From positions 1 through 64,000 of the forward strand of contig CAZCZL010000003.1 in NCBI GenBank assembly GCA_964503315.1: a stretch of DNA of 64,000 bases, in the 5' to 3' direction. The notes beneath the pieces are model-generated. The model saw only the letters and a program-made list of their open reading frames with translations, was not told where the DNA came from and did no database searches. Source of the DNA: FEB-12 sp964503315 (lineage in GTDB: Bacteria; Zixibacteria; MSB-5A5; GN15; FEB-12). Numbering within the stretch: position 1 is the first letter of the stretch; each line of letters opens with the position of its first letter. The position numbers and the translations under genes are program-made. Of the stretch, positions 33,604 to 42,734 are shown in pieces.

Positions 33604-34203
33604 GTGATTCAGTACAGGCGGATTTTCTTCGGGTTGGCCCTTGCATGCCTTGCCATGCAGTTGTCGTTAACCGGTTGCTCCGAGGAACGGAAGCGCGAGG
33701 CAGCCCGGATAGCGGCGGAAATGGAAGCGAAGGAGCGTGGTGAAACACTACCTCCGGAGCCGATTGCGCTCGATAGCATGGCTGTGGGCGCTCTTGATTC
33801 AGCCGGGGAAGAGACCCACATGGCGCGGAGTACTGACCAGCAGGCTGACTCGACGATTCAGCTTGTGGTCGATTCAACGCAAACTGTAGCGGAGTCAAAG
33901 CTGACCGAGCCCACAAATCGTCTGGCGGTTCCGGCCACTACTCCATCCATGCCGCCAGTCATCACCGACGGGTGGACGGTCCAGGTAGAAAGCTCACCCC
34001 TGCACTCGTATGTAGAGTCACAGGTGCAAGTATTCAAGGATCGCGGTTATGACGCGTACCTTGGGTCAGTCACCAAAGAGGACAAAACGTACTATCGGCT
34101 TCGTATCGGGAAGTTCACTGACAGAGCAGAGGCGGTCAGGGTGAGTACGGAGATCAACTCCATGTATAATCTGCAAAGTTGGGTTGATCGCGCAAGCTGG
34201 TGA
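33604..34203 (+). CDS. SPOR-domain lipoprotein
   Basis: A 199-residue protein. The lipoprotein signal ends in LTGC at about residues 22-25, so it is lipid anchored. An acidic, disordered linker spans 30-125. A C-terminal SPOR domain follows (GWTVQVESSPLHSYVESQVQ, then YYRLRIGKFTDRAEA). SPOR domains bind denuded peptidoglycan at division sites, so this protein probably tracks septal cell wall. GTG start. Confidence 0.88.
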   Translation: MIQYRRIFFGLALACLAMQLSLTGCSEERKREAARIAAEMEAKERGETLPPEPIALDSMAVGALDSAGEETHMARSTDQQADSTIQLVVDSTQTVAESKLTEPTNRLAVPATTPSMPPVITDGWTVQVESSPLHSYVESQVQVFKDRGYDAYLGSVTKEDKTYYRLRIGKFTDRAEAVRVSTEINSMYNLQSWVDRASW

Positions 34204-34223
34204 GCGGGAAGACTATTCAGATA

Positions 34224-34252
34224 AAAACGGCAGGCTGATGGCCTGCCGTTTT
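34224..34252. terminator. Bidirectional terminator
   Basis: AAAACGGCAGGC and GCCTGCCGTTTT form a perfect 12-bp stem with a TGATG loop, between the convergent SPOR and S9 peptidase genes. Confidence 0.9.
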
Positions 34253-34277
34253 AGTTTAGCGCGTGTCCGGAGTGCGC

Positions 34278-36227
34278 TTAGTGGACTGTCTCTTCCGGCT
34301 TCATCTCTGAGTTTTTCAGATATGTGTTGAGGAACTGGATCTGCTTCTGGTATTCGGGGATGATATTCGAGCGTTTTCCCGCTCCATGCCCCTCGTCGGC
34401 CATGATCATCGAGTCGACTATACCGCCATTCTGCTGGATGGCGGCAATTATCTGGCGGGCTTCGCCGATCGGGACACGCGGGTCATTGACGCCATGGATC
34501 ACGAGCAATGGTGTCTTGATCAGATGCGCCTTGTGGATCGGGGAGATCTCCTTCAAGAACGCCGAATCGGAGAGCGGGCCGTACTCGGCTTCGCGCAGAC
34601 CGCGACGGTATGCCGCGGTGTTCTGCAGGAAGGTCACAAAATTGGAGATGCCGACCGAACCGATGGCCGCGGAGAAGAGGTCGGGATAATCGGTTATCAT
34701 GCCGTACACGACGTAGCCGCCGTAGGAGCCGCCGCGTATAGCCATTTTCCCGGGGGCAGTGTAGCCTTGCGCAACGAGCCACTCCGCGGCCGCCTTGTAG
34801 TCCTGCAACGAATGCTTGCGGTTCTTGTAGTTGTCGAGATTCAAGTACTCCCGACCATATCCTTCGGAACCGCGGACATTGGGAAGCATCACGCCGTAAC
34901 CATTCAGCAGCAGAAACTGGATGTTGCGAGTGAAATACGGTTGTGACTGGCCTTCGGGGCCGCCATGCGCCTCGATAACGAAGGGAATAGTGGTACCAGG
35001 TTTATAATCCTTGGGGAGGTAAACGAACGCCGGTATTTGCAGGCCGTCGAAGCTGACATAGTGGATAAGTTTCGGTTCGGAAAAGAGCTCGCGGTCAATA
35101 CCGGCATAGGCGGCGAATGTCAATTGGGTTAGCTCGCCGGTCTTCGGATTCCACCGCCAAACATCGTTGGTTCGCGTCGGGCCGTTGAAGGAGAAGACGA
35201 TATTGCCATTTTTGTCGAATCCACCGCCTGAAATGATGCCGTCCAGCGGGGGAGTTTTCAGGAACTGGCCAGTCTCCACCTCGCGAAGTCTGATGCGGAC
35301 GTAGCCATCCTCATTCACGAGCGCGGCCATGTATTTGTAGTCGCGTGAGAAGGAGAGTGATGTCACCTCCCAGCGCGGGTCGATCCATCCATCGTCGATA
35401 AACTCCACTCCCGGCTTGCCGAGTTTCAGTTTGGCGACGCGGCTGATGCCATCTTTGTTGTCGTTGGAGAGCCAATAGATGGTCTGGTTGTCCGGCATCA
35501 AGGTGGCGGACTGGTAGAGAACGTTTCCACTGTCGCTATTCAGTTTCTGGATCTTGCCGGTGCCAAGTTCAAATAGATAAAGATCGTTGGCGACATTCGA
35601 GCGGAGGTTGGTGATGATCATGCGACTGCCATCCTGAGACAGATCGGTGATCCAGTTGTACCCGCGGATGCCACCTGTCGTATCGCCGAAGATCTTCTGC
35701 GATGTTCCGGTGGTGATATCCATTTTGTAAATGAAGAAATCCTTGCCGTTTTCTTCGGTGGAGTTGAAGTAAATGGACTTGTCATCATTTGCCCAGACCA
35801 CGGAGCCATAGCGCGCTTTGGGATTGATGGTCAGGGTCACCAGGCGTCCGGTCTCCGTATCCATGAGGAAGAGCTGGGATTGCTCGGAGCCGCCGATAGA
35901 CGCGCCGACGATACCCATATCTCCACCCCACGAGAGGGAGAAAAAGTCCACGCCATCCTCAAAGGTGGTAAGCTGGTAGGGCCAGCCGCGGTCGGTCAGG
36001 CGATAGACCTGGGAAGCGCCTGATGCCGACGAGGAGAAATAGACATCGCTACCATCCCAGCTGGTAGCGGAGAATGAATTGGCGCCTATCTGCAGGAAGG
36101 TGGCAATATCCGGAATATAGGAGCCTTTATTCAGCAGGGACTGCTCTTTTCCTTTTGGCTGCGCTATGGCGCACGAACCCAGAACTGCCAGCAGTAGAAC
36201 TGCGCAGACGATTGACCGAAGCTTCAC
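34278..36227 (-). CDS. S9 family prolyl oligopeptidase-type peptidase
   Basis: A 649-residue exported protein with a signal peptide (AVLLLAVLGSCAIA). A beta-propeller of TolB/DPP4 type covers about 35-385 (repeated DVYFSSSASGASQVYRLTD-like blades), and an alpha/beta-hydrolase domain covers about 390-640. The catalytic triad can be placed as Ser in RGGSYGGYVVY, Asp in GVNDPRVPIGEA and His in DEGHGAGKR. It cleaves short peptides outside the cytoplasm. The GTG start has AAGGAGG five nt upstream. Confidence 0.93.
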   Translation of the reverse strand: MKLRSIVCAVLLLAVLGSCAIAQPKGKEQSLLNKGSYIPDIATFLQIGANSFSATSWDGSDVYFSSSASGASQVYRLTDRGWPYQLTTFEDGVDFFSLSWGGDMGIVGASIGGSEQSQLFLMDTETGRLVTLTINPKARYGSVVWANDDKSIYFNSTEENGKDFFIYKMDITTGTSQKIFGDTTGGIRGYNWITDLSQDGSRMIITNLRSNVANDLYLFELGTGKIQKLNSDSGNVLYQSATLMPDNQTIYWLSNDNKDGISRVAKLKLGKPGVEFIDDGWIDPRWEVTSLSFSRDYKYMAALVNEDGYVRIRLREVETGQFLKTPPLDGIISGGGFDKNGNIVFSFNGPTRTNDVWRWNPKTGELTQLTFAAYAGIDRELFSEPKLIHYVSFDGLQIPAFVYLPKDYKPGTTIPFVIEAHGGPEGQSQPYFTRNIQFLLLNGYGVMLPNVRGSEGYGREYLNLDNYKNRKHSLQDYKAAAEWLVAQGYTAPGKMAIRGGSYGGYVVYGMITDYPDLFSAAIGSVGISNFVTFLQNTAAYRRGLREAEYGPLSDSAFLKEISPIHKAHLIKTPLLVIHGVNDPRVPIGEARQIIAAIQQNGGIVDSMIMADEGHGAGKRSNIIPEYQKQIQFLNTYLKNSEMKPEETVH

Positions 36228-36314
36228 TCAAACCTCCTTATGACGATGAGCATGGCGTACCGAAGAATCGTATAAGTCGAATATATAGACGGATAAAGGG
36301 GGGCAGGCAACTGC

Positions 36315-36344
36315 AAAAAAAAGAGCCGGAATCGGTTCCGGCTC
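36315..36344 (-). terminator. Intrinsic terminator of the TPR/two-CW operon
   Basis: On the minus strand, GAGCCGGAA pairs with TTCCGGCTC around a 4-nt loop and is followed by eight T. Confidence 0.9.
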
Positions 36345-36370
36345 CACATCTGTTGGTAGGAAAGGCAGTT

Positions 36371-36643
36371 TCAGACGGCGACGGAGGCGAGACGTCCAGA
36401 GGCCCGCTGTTCTTCTTCGAAGACTACTCTGCGGTAGAAGTCGCAGGAATGGCAGGAGCGACCGTAGCAGGGGGAATTGGCGGTCTTGGCGACCATCCAG
36501 CAGGCCCGTCCTGCCCCACGTCCATCGTTCATACCGTCAAGCTTCAAGCATGTCGAAACCGGACACTCGGAGTGTCCGTCGGCCAGGAGGCCGCCTTTCT
36601 CAAATCCACAGTTCTTGAACTGCCAGCAGTTCAGTTTTTGCAT
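36371..36643 (-). CDS. Small Cys-rich two-CW domain protein
   Basis: A 90-residue protein with Cys-Trp pairs at both ends: NCWQFKNCG at 5-13 and ACWMVAKTANSPCYG near 47-61, with SCHSCDFYRRV at 63-73. This matches the bacterial two-CW family, whose members probably bind metal; some are fused to signalling domains. It lies 14 nt after the zinc-ribbon TPR gene on the same strand, so both may be on one transcript that ends at the terminator at 36315. Confidence 0.8.
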   Translation of the reverse strand: MQKLNCWQFKNCGFEKGGLLADGHSECPVSTCLKLDGMNDGRGAGRACWMVAKTANSPCYGRSCHSCDFYRRVVFEEEQRASGRLASVAV

Positions 36644-36657
36644 CGCACCTGTCCCGG

Positions 36658-38628
36658 TTACTGTTCGTTCTGGACCACCCGGAGGACCGCACTGTAGGCA
36701 CGATCCTGCTCGAGCCGCGATAATTGCTCCTGGGTCGCCGTTTCTTTGAACTTGTCGTAGCTCTTTTTGACATTCTTAAGGTCATCATCACCGAAATAGC
36801 AGAGCATGAGATACTGATAGATCACCGGATCATTCGGGTCTTCAGATCGGGCATCTTTGAGATGCTTTATGGCTTGCTTGTAGTTCCCCTGAGCGAAACG
36901 GGCTTCGCCCAGTCCGAAGTGAGCTCGAGCCGAGCGTTTGTCGATTTTGAGGATTGCTTCGTAATCCGCGATCGCCGCGATCTCTTCCTGGCGGGCCATA
37001 TGTAGTCCAGCACGTCCGAGGAGGGCTGGAACGGAGTTAGGCATCATCTTCACGGCATTGTTGAACGCGGTCATAGAGTGGCCGTACTCGCCGTTTATGC
37101 GGAAGATCTCAGCGGCGCGCAGATAATCATCGTGAGCGTCGGTGCGACGGGAGGCCAGCGTATAGGCCTCGGCGCGGCTCAGATATGCCGCAGTGTAATT
37201 CGGGTGAGTCTCAAGAAGAGACGTAAGTGCGGAAATGGCGCCATCGACATTGCCCGAGCGCAAGGTACCGACCGCCTGATTGTATTGCCCATCCAGGGAG
37301 ATGACTGCGACATTCTCAGCGGGTGTGAGGGCGACCTCAAGGGTAACTATGGCGTCAGAGGGGACGTTGACCGTTCCCGACGCCGTCTGGTAACCCTCTT
37401 TGGAGACCGTATAGGAACGTTGGCCGGAGTTGATCCGGTTGAAGGTGAGATTTCCGGCGCCAATGACGGTGCCATCGACCGTCAGCCGCGCGCCATCGAC
37501 ATTGGCCGCGAGAGCGATCTTGCCGAAACCGGATTTCTTCGCTGTGCTTCCGGATTGAACCGGCCGCTGGAGATCCTCTTTGTGCGGAACCGCAGCGGGT
37601 CGACTGTCGTCATATACCTGATTGTAATTCTGCGGTTGGTCGGGAGTGACGGATGGGAGATCTTCAACCGACGCAAGCTCACCAGGGAAGAGGGTCATGG
37701 TAGTCAGGTCGCCTGCGGTCACGGTCGCGTAGTCGACTTTGATGGTCTGCCCATTGACCACGTATTCGACCCGATGCGTACCAGGGTTGAGACCGCTGAC
37801 GCGGAAGAATCCTTCGCCGTTGGCGATTGCGGACTTGCCACTTTCGGGGAGACGGATAGTCGCGCCCTCAATGAAAGGCTGATGATTTTCATCCAGAGCG
37901 ACGCCGACGATCTCACCTTGCCCATTGTGAGTATCGCGGACGAGCATGGGGACAAAAATCGCGAGCAAGACCAGGAAGGCCGCGCCGGCCACGATACCAT
38001 AGGTCTTGGTATCGAGCCGCTTTTTGCGGAGCAGATAGGGGCGGTCATTAACGATGATCTCATCGTTTTCATGCAGCTCCACCTCGCCGTGGATCTGTAT
38101 GTAGTTTTTCATAAAGTAGGCGAGACCACGACCGCGTTTGGCCGCGGCGGGTTTGTGCAGGTCCGCCGGCTGAATCACAGGGGCGACATTTACTCTTGCA
38201 ACCGGGTCGCCTTCGATCTTTTTCAGAGCGGCCTGTTTGTCGGCCTCGGAAAGATATTTCTCTTTGGAGTAGAGCTTTTTCTCGATCGATTCCAGCTCTT
38301 TTTCAGACAACTTGCGAAGTTTCTGAGTGTCGCTGACCTCTGCTTGCGCAGGTTTCGCTACGGGAGCGACGGGAAGAGGTTGGGTGACCGGCTCGTCGTC
38401 CTTCTGGCCTTCCAGCCATTCCGCGCTGGATTGGACACCAAGCGTATCCTTGGCTGGTCGCGCGGTATACGTTTCGGCGTCGTCGTCCTTGCTGTCGTGC
38501 GCTTCAGACACCGTGAATTCGAGAGCATCATCGTCTTTGGGCGTGGGCTTGAGAGTCACGCCACAATGTTCACAGAACTCCGTGCTGTCAAACAGGATTT
38601 CCGTTTTGCAGTTTGGGCATCGCTTCAA
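36658..38628 (-). CDS. Large zinc-ribbon / PEGA-like / TPR membrane protein
   Basis: A 656-residue protein. A zinc ribbon covers 4-22 (CPNCKTE, CEHCG), then an acidic linker to about 165, one membrane helix at about 211-230 (GIVAGAAFLVLLAIFVPML), a carboxypeptidase-regulatory-like domain (about 238-310), a PEGA-like domain (about 370-440: ARLTVDGTVIGAGNLTFNRI, SKEGYQTASGTV) and five or so TPR units (about 445-640). It is built like the smaller protein at 12787. It probably links a cytoplasmic signal to periplasmic protein contacts. Function unknown. Confidence 0.82.
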   Translation of the reverse strand: MKRCPNCKTEILFDSTEFCEHCGVTLKPTPKDDDALEFTVSEAHDSKDDDAETYTARPAKDTLGVQSSAEWLEGQKDDEPVTQPLPVAPVAKPAQAEVSDTQKLRKLSEKELESIEKKLYSKEKYLSEADKQAALKKIEGDPVARVNVAPVIQPADLHKPAAAKRGRGLAYFMKNYIQIHGEVELHENDEIIVNDRPYLLRKKRLDTKTYGIVAGAAFLVLLAIFVPMLVRDTHNGQGEIVGVALDENHQPFIEGATIRLPESGKSAIANGEGFFRVSGLNPGTHRVEYVVNGQTIKVDYATVTAGDLTTMTLFPGELASVEDLPSVTPDQPQNYNQVYDDSRPAAVPHKEDLQRPVQSGSTAKKSGFGKIALAANVDGARLTVDGTVIGAGNLTFNRINSGQRSYTVSKEGYQTASGTVNVPSDAIVTLEVALTPAENVAVISLDGQYNQAVGTLRSGNVDGAISALTSLLETHPNYTAAYLSRAEAYTLASRRTDAHDDYLRAAEIFRINGEYGHSMTAFNNAVKMMPNSVPALLGRAGLHMARQEEIAAIADYEAILKIDKRSARAHFGLGEARFAQGNYKQAIKHLKDARSEDPNDPVIYQYLMLCYFGDDDLKNVKKSYDKFKETATQEQLSRLEQDRAYSAVLRVVQNEQ

Positions 38629-38751
38629 AGGAAAGTCCCCGTGTTGCTGGTTATCTCTTTTCTGTAATTATCGACCTGTGGGGAGATTTCTTTAAATGTC
38701 TGGTTGGGGGCAACCGTCTATGCTGCAAGCGTAAACCGTCAAAATATGCCC

Positions 38752-38781
38752 TTGACACCCGCGCGAACGGCGTGTTATACT
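38752..38781 (+). promoter_or_regulatory. Promoter of the RskA-like lipoprotein gene
   Basis: A perfect TTGACA, 18 nt and TATACT; SD GGAGGA precedes the ATG at 38847. Confidence 0.8.
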
Positions 38782-38846
38782 GGCGGTTCAATTTGACGGA
38801 TATTGGTTCAACACATCCGGTTCGCCCCCGGAGGAGGAAGAGATAG

Positions 38847-40244
38847 ATGCTAAGGCGAATTAAATGCTTGCCTGTATTGCTCTTAGCTGGCTTGGTCGCT
38901 ATGATGGCGGTTGGCTGTTCTCAGGATGAGGATATTGTCAGTCCGGTATCTACGACTGAACTTACCCTGTCGGCACTTCGGTTGCCGACTCCGCCGCCTG
39001 GCATGATGTACGAATTGTGGGCTGCCGGCTCCAACGATACTGTGTCGCTGGGGAAGTTCTCCTACAATCCTGAGGTCCAGAAATTCCTGGACGCATCCGG
39101 AAATGAACGCGACGCTGTATTCACTTTCGGCGGTGATCTGTTCGATTACAATTCGGTATTTGTGTCGGTTGAAGTCCATCCCGATGATAATCTGAACAGA
39201 CATGGTCCGATCATGCTGATTGACGATGTCAGCGATCCGGCCAATTCACCGTTCCAGTTGGTATTTCCGCTCTCCGATTCTTTATGGGAAGGATACGCCC
39301 GATTCAACATGGAGGGTGTCTCCGATCGAAATCGAAATGACAACGACGGAAACGGGCTCTGGTTCTCTCGTTACAGCTCCACTTTCTATACCACACCGGA
39401 CACTTTCGCGATCTCGATCGCCGAAGATACGGTTTGGGACAGCACAGGAACTGATTCTGTCGAGTTCATCGTCGATATAGTGGACATAGAAACGACTTTG
39501 ATCTCGGTAGAAGCAGACACTGGATTCTGGCGGAACGGGATGATCTGGTTGGGGAATCAACCGCTGGTCCACAATGGCTTGAGCTATCGATTCATTTTGC
39601 AGAAGGTCGCGCCGCCCTACCTGGTGGTCAGAAAAACACCCACGTTCACGACTGGAACGCGCAATGATCGCATAGATTACTTTACGCAGGATTACAGCGC
39701 GCTTCCGGATTACACTGACTGGGGTTGGAAATACAAGGGCTGGGTTGTACTTTCACACTACAACTCAGTACCAATGACCACCCGGTGGCGGATGACTCCG
39801 CCAGCATGGCGCTACAAAGCCGCGACATTCAACTGGCTCCCGGGCGATACCGGAGTCCTCTTCACGACAGGGACTTTTGCCACAATCGATTCACCGGATG
39901 ACGCCAATCCATACAAGCTGGATGGACCGATCCCGCCGTTCCCGGGAGAAGATTTCCTAAATGAGACCGCCATGCAGGCGGCGTTTGGGATCAGCACGGT
40001 TGAATTGATGCCGAACGCGTCCGGCAATGTGGGGACCGTGTTCATTTCACTGGAACCGGAGAATGCGGTTTCCGATACGACGAATTTCCCACTACTGCTG
40101 CTGACTGAACCGTTGCCGAGTAATCGGTCGACCATCACTGCCAATACAGTACAGGTGGCGATGACGAACCGGTCAGGGACGGTCGACAGCGATCCGTTGG
40201 CGCCTGGTTTTCCGCAGATAAGTGTGGCGCTAAAGAGGTACTAA
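38847..40244 (+). CDS. Lipoprotein with two anti-sigma (RskA-like) C-domain segments
   Basis: A 465-residue lipoprotein (signal ending VGCS at about 22-25). Residues about 38-130 (MMYELWAAG, VSLGKFSYN, FVSVEVHPDDN, HGPIMLI) look like the extracytoplasmic domain of RskA-type anti-sigma factors (YELW ... LG.F ... VSxEP). A second copy is hinted at near 400-435 (GTVFISLEPENAV, FPLLLL). No membrane helix or cytoplasmic anti-sigma part exists, so it is not itself an anti-sigma factor; it may bind ligands or act as a decoy (inference). Own promoter and terminator. Confidence 0.68.
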   Translation: MLRRIKCLPVLLLAGLVAMMAVGCSQDEDIVSPVSTTELTLSALRLPTPPPGMMYELWAAGSNDTVSLGKFSYNPEVQKFLDASGNERDAVFTFGGDLFDYNSVFVSVEVHPDDNLNRHGPIMLIDDVSDPANSPFQLVFPLSDSLWEGYARFNMEGVSDRNRNDNDGNGLWFSRYSSTFYTTPDTFAISIAEDTVWDSTGTDSVEFIVDIVDIETTLISVEADTGFWRNGMIWLGNQPLVHNGLSYRFILQKVAPPYLVVRKTPTFTTGTRNDRIDYFTQDYSALPDYTDWGWKYKGWVVLSHYNSVPMTTRWRMTPPAWRYKAATFNWLPGDTGVLFTTGTFATIDSPDDANPYKLDGPIPPFPGEDFLNETAMQAAFGISTVELMPNASGNVGTVFISLEPENAVSDTTNFPLLLLTEPLPSNRSTITANTVQVAMTNRSGTVDSDPLAPGFPQISVALKRY

Positions 40245-40275
40245 CTCGCAGTAAAGTGGAACTTGTGGTCTTTGA

Positions 40276-40304
40276 GAGCCTGTTACAAACAGGCTCTTTT
40301 TTTT
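40276..40304 (+). terminator. Intrinsic terminator of the lipoprotein gene
   Basis: GAGCCTGTT and AACAGGCTC form a perfect 9-bp stem with an ACA loop, followed by eight T. Confidence 0.92.
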
Positions 40305-40424
40305 GGACCTTAAAGTGCGAGAAGAGGAGCATGGCGGGGGAAAGGGGTGCAGACAAGTTGCATCCTTCAAGCGTACTGGTTGCGGGATGGCCAGTTACGG
40401 AGTGGAGGAAGGCACTATAATTCA

Positions 40425-40453
40425 TTGCATTATCTGACCTTGGAGTGTATATT
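40425..40453 (+). promoter_or_regulatory. Promoter of the candidate small RNA at 40460-40628
   Basis: TTGCAT, 17 nt and TATATT. It lies after a finished terminator, and the only thing in its path is a structured RNA ending in T8. Confidence 0.8.
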
Positions 40454-40459
40454 TTATCC

Positions 40460-40628
40460 ACATCCACCAGCGGCACAGCGCTTGCTTGGTTCTAATCTGT
40501 GAGAATGCGTCTACTATTCCCTTATGTGAATTCTCGCCACGTGTAAATAAGGGAGTGGTGAGCGCTGGTTCGCCAGCCACCTGACGTTAGAGTCGGGCAT
40601 CCCCCCTCCACCACTCCCTCTTTTTTTT
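40460..40628 (+). ncRNA. Candidate orphan small RNA, about 169 nt
   Basis: Predicted start about 7 nt after the -10 box, end at the eight T at 40621-40628. The 3' half is highly structured: a 10-bp closing stem GGGAGTGGTG (40551-40560)/CACCACTCCC (40609-40618) encloses a UUCG-capped hairpin (40564-40577), a 6-bp hairpin (40580-40597) and a free C-rich strand CATCCCCCCTC (40598-40608). The 5' half contains GAGAAT/ATTCTC arms (40501, 40530). No ORF fits. CCCCCCUCC resembles the anti-SD of 16S rRNA, so it could block ribosome sites. Not a recognised family (not 6S, tmRNA, SRP or RNase P by pattern). Confidence 0.62.
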
Positions 40629-40703
40629 CCTTCTTCCCAGCCTAATCCGTGTTTGAAGTACTAGAGTAAACCTTTCCGTGAAACTGTCGATACCACATCA
40701 AGT

Positions 40704-42692
40704 ATGTGGTTCTTCCCGAGACCAAAACTTCGGTCGACGGGCGGTGATGACGCCGTCCTGCGGACCGGATTTCTCGCCAGGCTCGGCAATTTGATCGTGC
40801 TGCAGGCGATCTTTGTCTTTGTAGCCATAGCACTGATACTTTTTTATCCAGGTCAATCACGCGAGCATTCTGAGACAGTCGGCCCCGTACATGCCCTCGT
40901 TCAGGACCTGGGGAATCGGCTGCTTGAGCAATATTTGAACAGTGTGGCGACCTCGGGTGGAACTACCTCGGGGACACTTCGCGACGAGATCCAATTGAGC
41001 GGCGAAGGAATTACCTCCGCTTCGCTTTATCTCGTAAGAAGTGATGGAGTGGTGGAGTGTCTGTACTCTCAGGGGTCTCAGTCGCCAACTGCGGAGAGCT
41101 TTGAGTTTTCCGAGGGAATACCAACCATCCGCCAGGGACTGATCCGTCAAGCCGCTGCGGAGCTGCCGGGATTCTATCTCACCAATATCGTGAGCGACGC
41201 GGAAAAGAATATCTATTACCGCCCTCTTGGTACAGACCTGCCAGTAGTGCTGGTTGCGGGAGTAAACCACGATCTCCTCATTTCCAGCAAGACGGAACTG
41301 CAGTATGCGTTGTTACTGCTGTTCCTGGTCACGGTGCTATTGTCGCTGATGACCATTTACCTCATCTGGAAGCGATTCCGCCAGCCTCTGGTTCACTTGA
41401 TCAAGCGGCTTGAAAAGACGGCGGATGGCGAGCTCTACTACCAATTAGAGACTGAAGGGGACATTGAGCTCAATGTTCTCAGCAACAGTTTCAATCGCCT
41501 GACCAAGACGCTTTGGTCGAATCAGCAAGAAATGAAATCCTACAACAACCGGTTGCGCGAGATCAATGCATCGTTGCTGCAGTCGCGCCTGTTCCTTGCG
41601 ACGCTGATCGACAGTTCGCCATCTGCTATAGTCGTAACGTCTCGCGATGGACAAATAATCATCTTCAATCGTGAGGCGGCCAAAGTGTTCGGATACTCGT
41701 CCGACGAAGCGCTGGGGAAGAATGTCTCCGAGTTGTTCAAACAGCCGGTTGACATGAAGATCGCGAGCGAGAGCGAGAAGCCGGGATTTGAGGCGATCAG
41801 TTTGCGGGCCGATGGTTCGGCATTCCCGGTCTGGGTGACGATGACTCCGTCGCGTTCCGATGAAGGCGAAGTCTGGGCGTTCGTCTATATCATCCACGAC
41901 ATTACCGAATCGACGAGTTTTCAAGAGATGATGATCCGACTGGACCGTTACTCCACGCGTGGCGAGATGGCCGGGGATATCGCGCATGAGATCAATAATT
42001 ATCTCGCGGTGCTTTCGGGAAATCTGGAGCTATTGCCTATCCTCCTGAAGAAGGGGGATCCAGTGAAGATCGAAAAGAAGCTGGAGTTGATGCGCAATAC
42101 GGTCGATCGCGTGGCTCGATTCGCGGATGGCCTGATGGATACCAACCGGGATGAGGCGACACCCGAACCGACCAGCCTGAACCAGGTGGTTGAAAACGTG
42201 CTCGCCTTCCTTAAGCCGCAGAACAAATTTGACTCGGTAGAATTCACGACACAATTGTCGTCGGAACTGCCGCTCGTCGGCCTTGACCCTGGCCAGGTTC
42301 AGCAATTGATGGTGAATCTGGTGAATAATGCCACCGACGCCGCGGTCACGCTGGGCGTCAAGCCGCAGATACGTATCACGACCCAGTTGGTGAAAGAGGA
42401 TGGCAAGTCCTTCGCGCGGGTTGAAGTCGCGGACAATGGCGCAGGAGTGCCAGAAGAGAAGATCGAAGCGCTCTTCAACCGTCGATTCACCACAAAGCGA
42501 AAAGGGCACGGCATCGGTCTGGTTACCTGTAAACGGATCATGGATGCCCACCAGGGGAGTATCAGCTATCGCACGGACTCGGGCGCAGTCTTCACCTGCA
42601 CATTCCCGTATGAACGGACTGTCGTGGAAGAAGTGAGTGAGCCTACAGGCTCGCCTCAGTCGACCACGACTTCTCCATTGGTTCACGCCTAA
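40704..42692 (+). CDS. Membrane sensor histidine kinase (HAMP-PAS)
   Basis: A 662-residue kinase. Two membrane helices (about 25-45 and 195-217) flank a periplasmic sensor of about 150 residues. Then come HAMP (218-270), PAS (about 295-410: SAIVVTSRDGQIIIFNREAA, GKNVSELFK), the dimerisation/His region with HEINNYLAVL (His428, with Tyr in place of the usual Pro after Asn) and the ATPase domain (NLVNNATDAAV, DNGAGVPEEKI, KGHGIGLVTCKRI). No response regulator is adjacent. A second kinase starts 42 nt downstream. Confidence 0.92.
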   Translation: MWFFPRPKLRSTGGDDAVLRTGFLARLGNLIVLQAIFVFVAIALILFYPGQSREHSETVGPVHALVQDLGNRLLEQYLNSVATSGGTTSGTLRDEIQLSGEGITSASLYLVRSDGVVECLYSQGSQSPTAESFEFSEGIPTIRQGLIRQAAAELPGFYLTNIVSDAEKNIYYRPLGTDLPVVLVAGVNHDLLISSKTELQYALLLLFLVTVLLSLMTIYLIWKRFRQPLVHLIKRLEKTADGELYYQLETEGDIELNVLSNSFNRLTKTLWSNQQEMKSYNNRLREINASLLQSRLFLATLIDSSPSAIVVTSRDGQIIIFNREAAKVFGYSSDEALGKNVSELFKQPVDMKIASESEKPGFEAISLRADGSAFPVWVTMTPSRSDEGEVWAFVYIIHDITESTSFQEMMIRLDRYSTRGEMAGDIAHEINNYLAVLSGNLELLPILLKKGDPVKIEKKLELMRNTVDRVARFADGLMDTNRDEATPEPTSLNQVVENVLAFLKPQNKFDSVEFTTQLSSELPLVGLDPGQVQQLMVNLVNNATDAAVTLGVKPQIRITTQLVKEDGKSFARVEVADNGAGVPEEKIEALFNRRFTTKRKGHGIGLVTCKRIMDAHQGSISYRTDSGAVFTCTFPYERTVVEEVSEPTGSPQSTTTSPLVHA

Positions 42693-42699
42693 CTTTATC

Positions 42700-42728
42700 T
42701 TGCCGCCATTGGCGCGCTGTGATACCAT
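42700..42728 (+). promoter_or_regulatory. Promoter of the second kinase gene, leaderless
   Basis: TTGCCG, 17 nt and TACCAT, then exactly 6 nt to the ATG at 42735. No SD is seen. Confidence 0.6.
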
Positions 42729-42734
42729 ATCCCC

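Noticed and set aside
37078..38667. 529-codon plus-strand frame
   Set aside because: Antisense shadow of the zinc-ribbon TPR gene.
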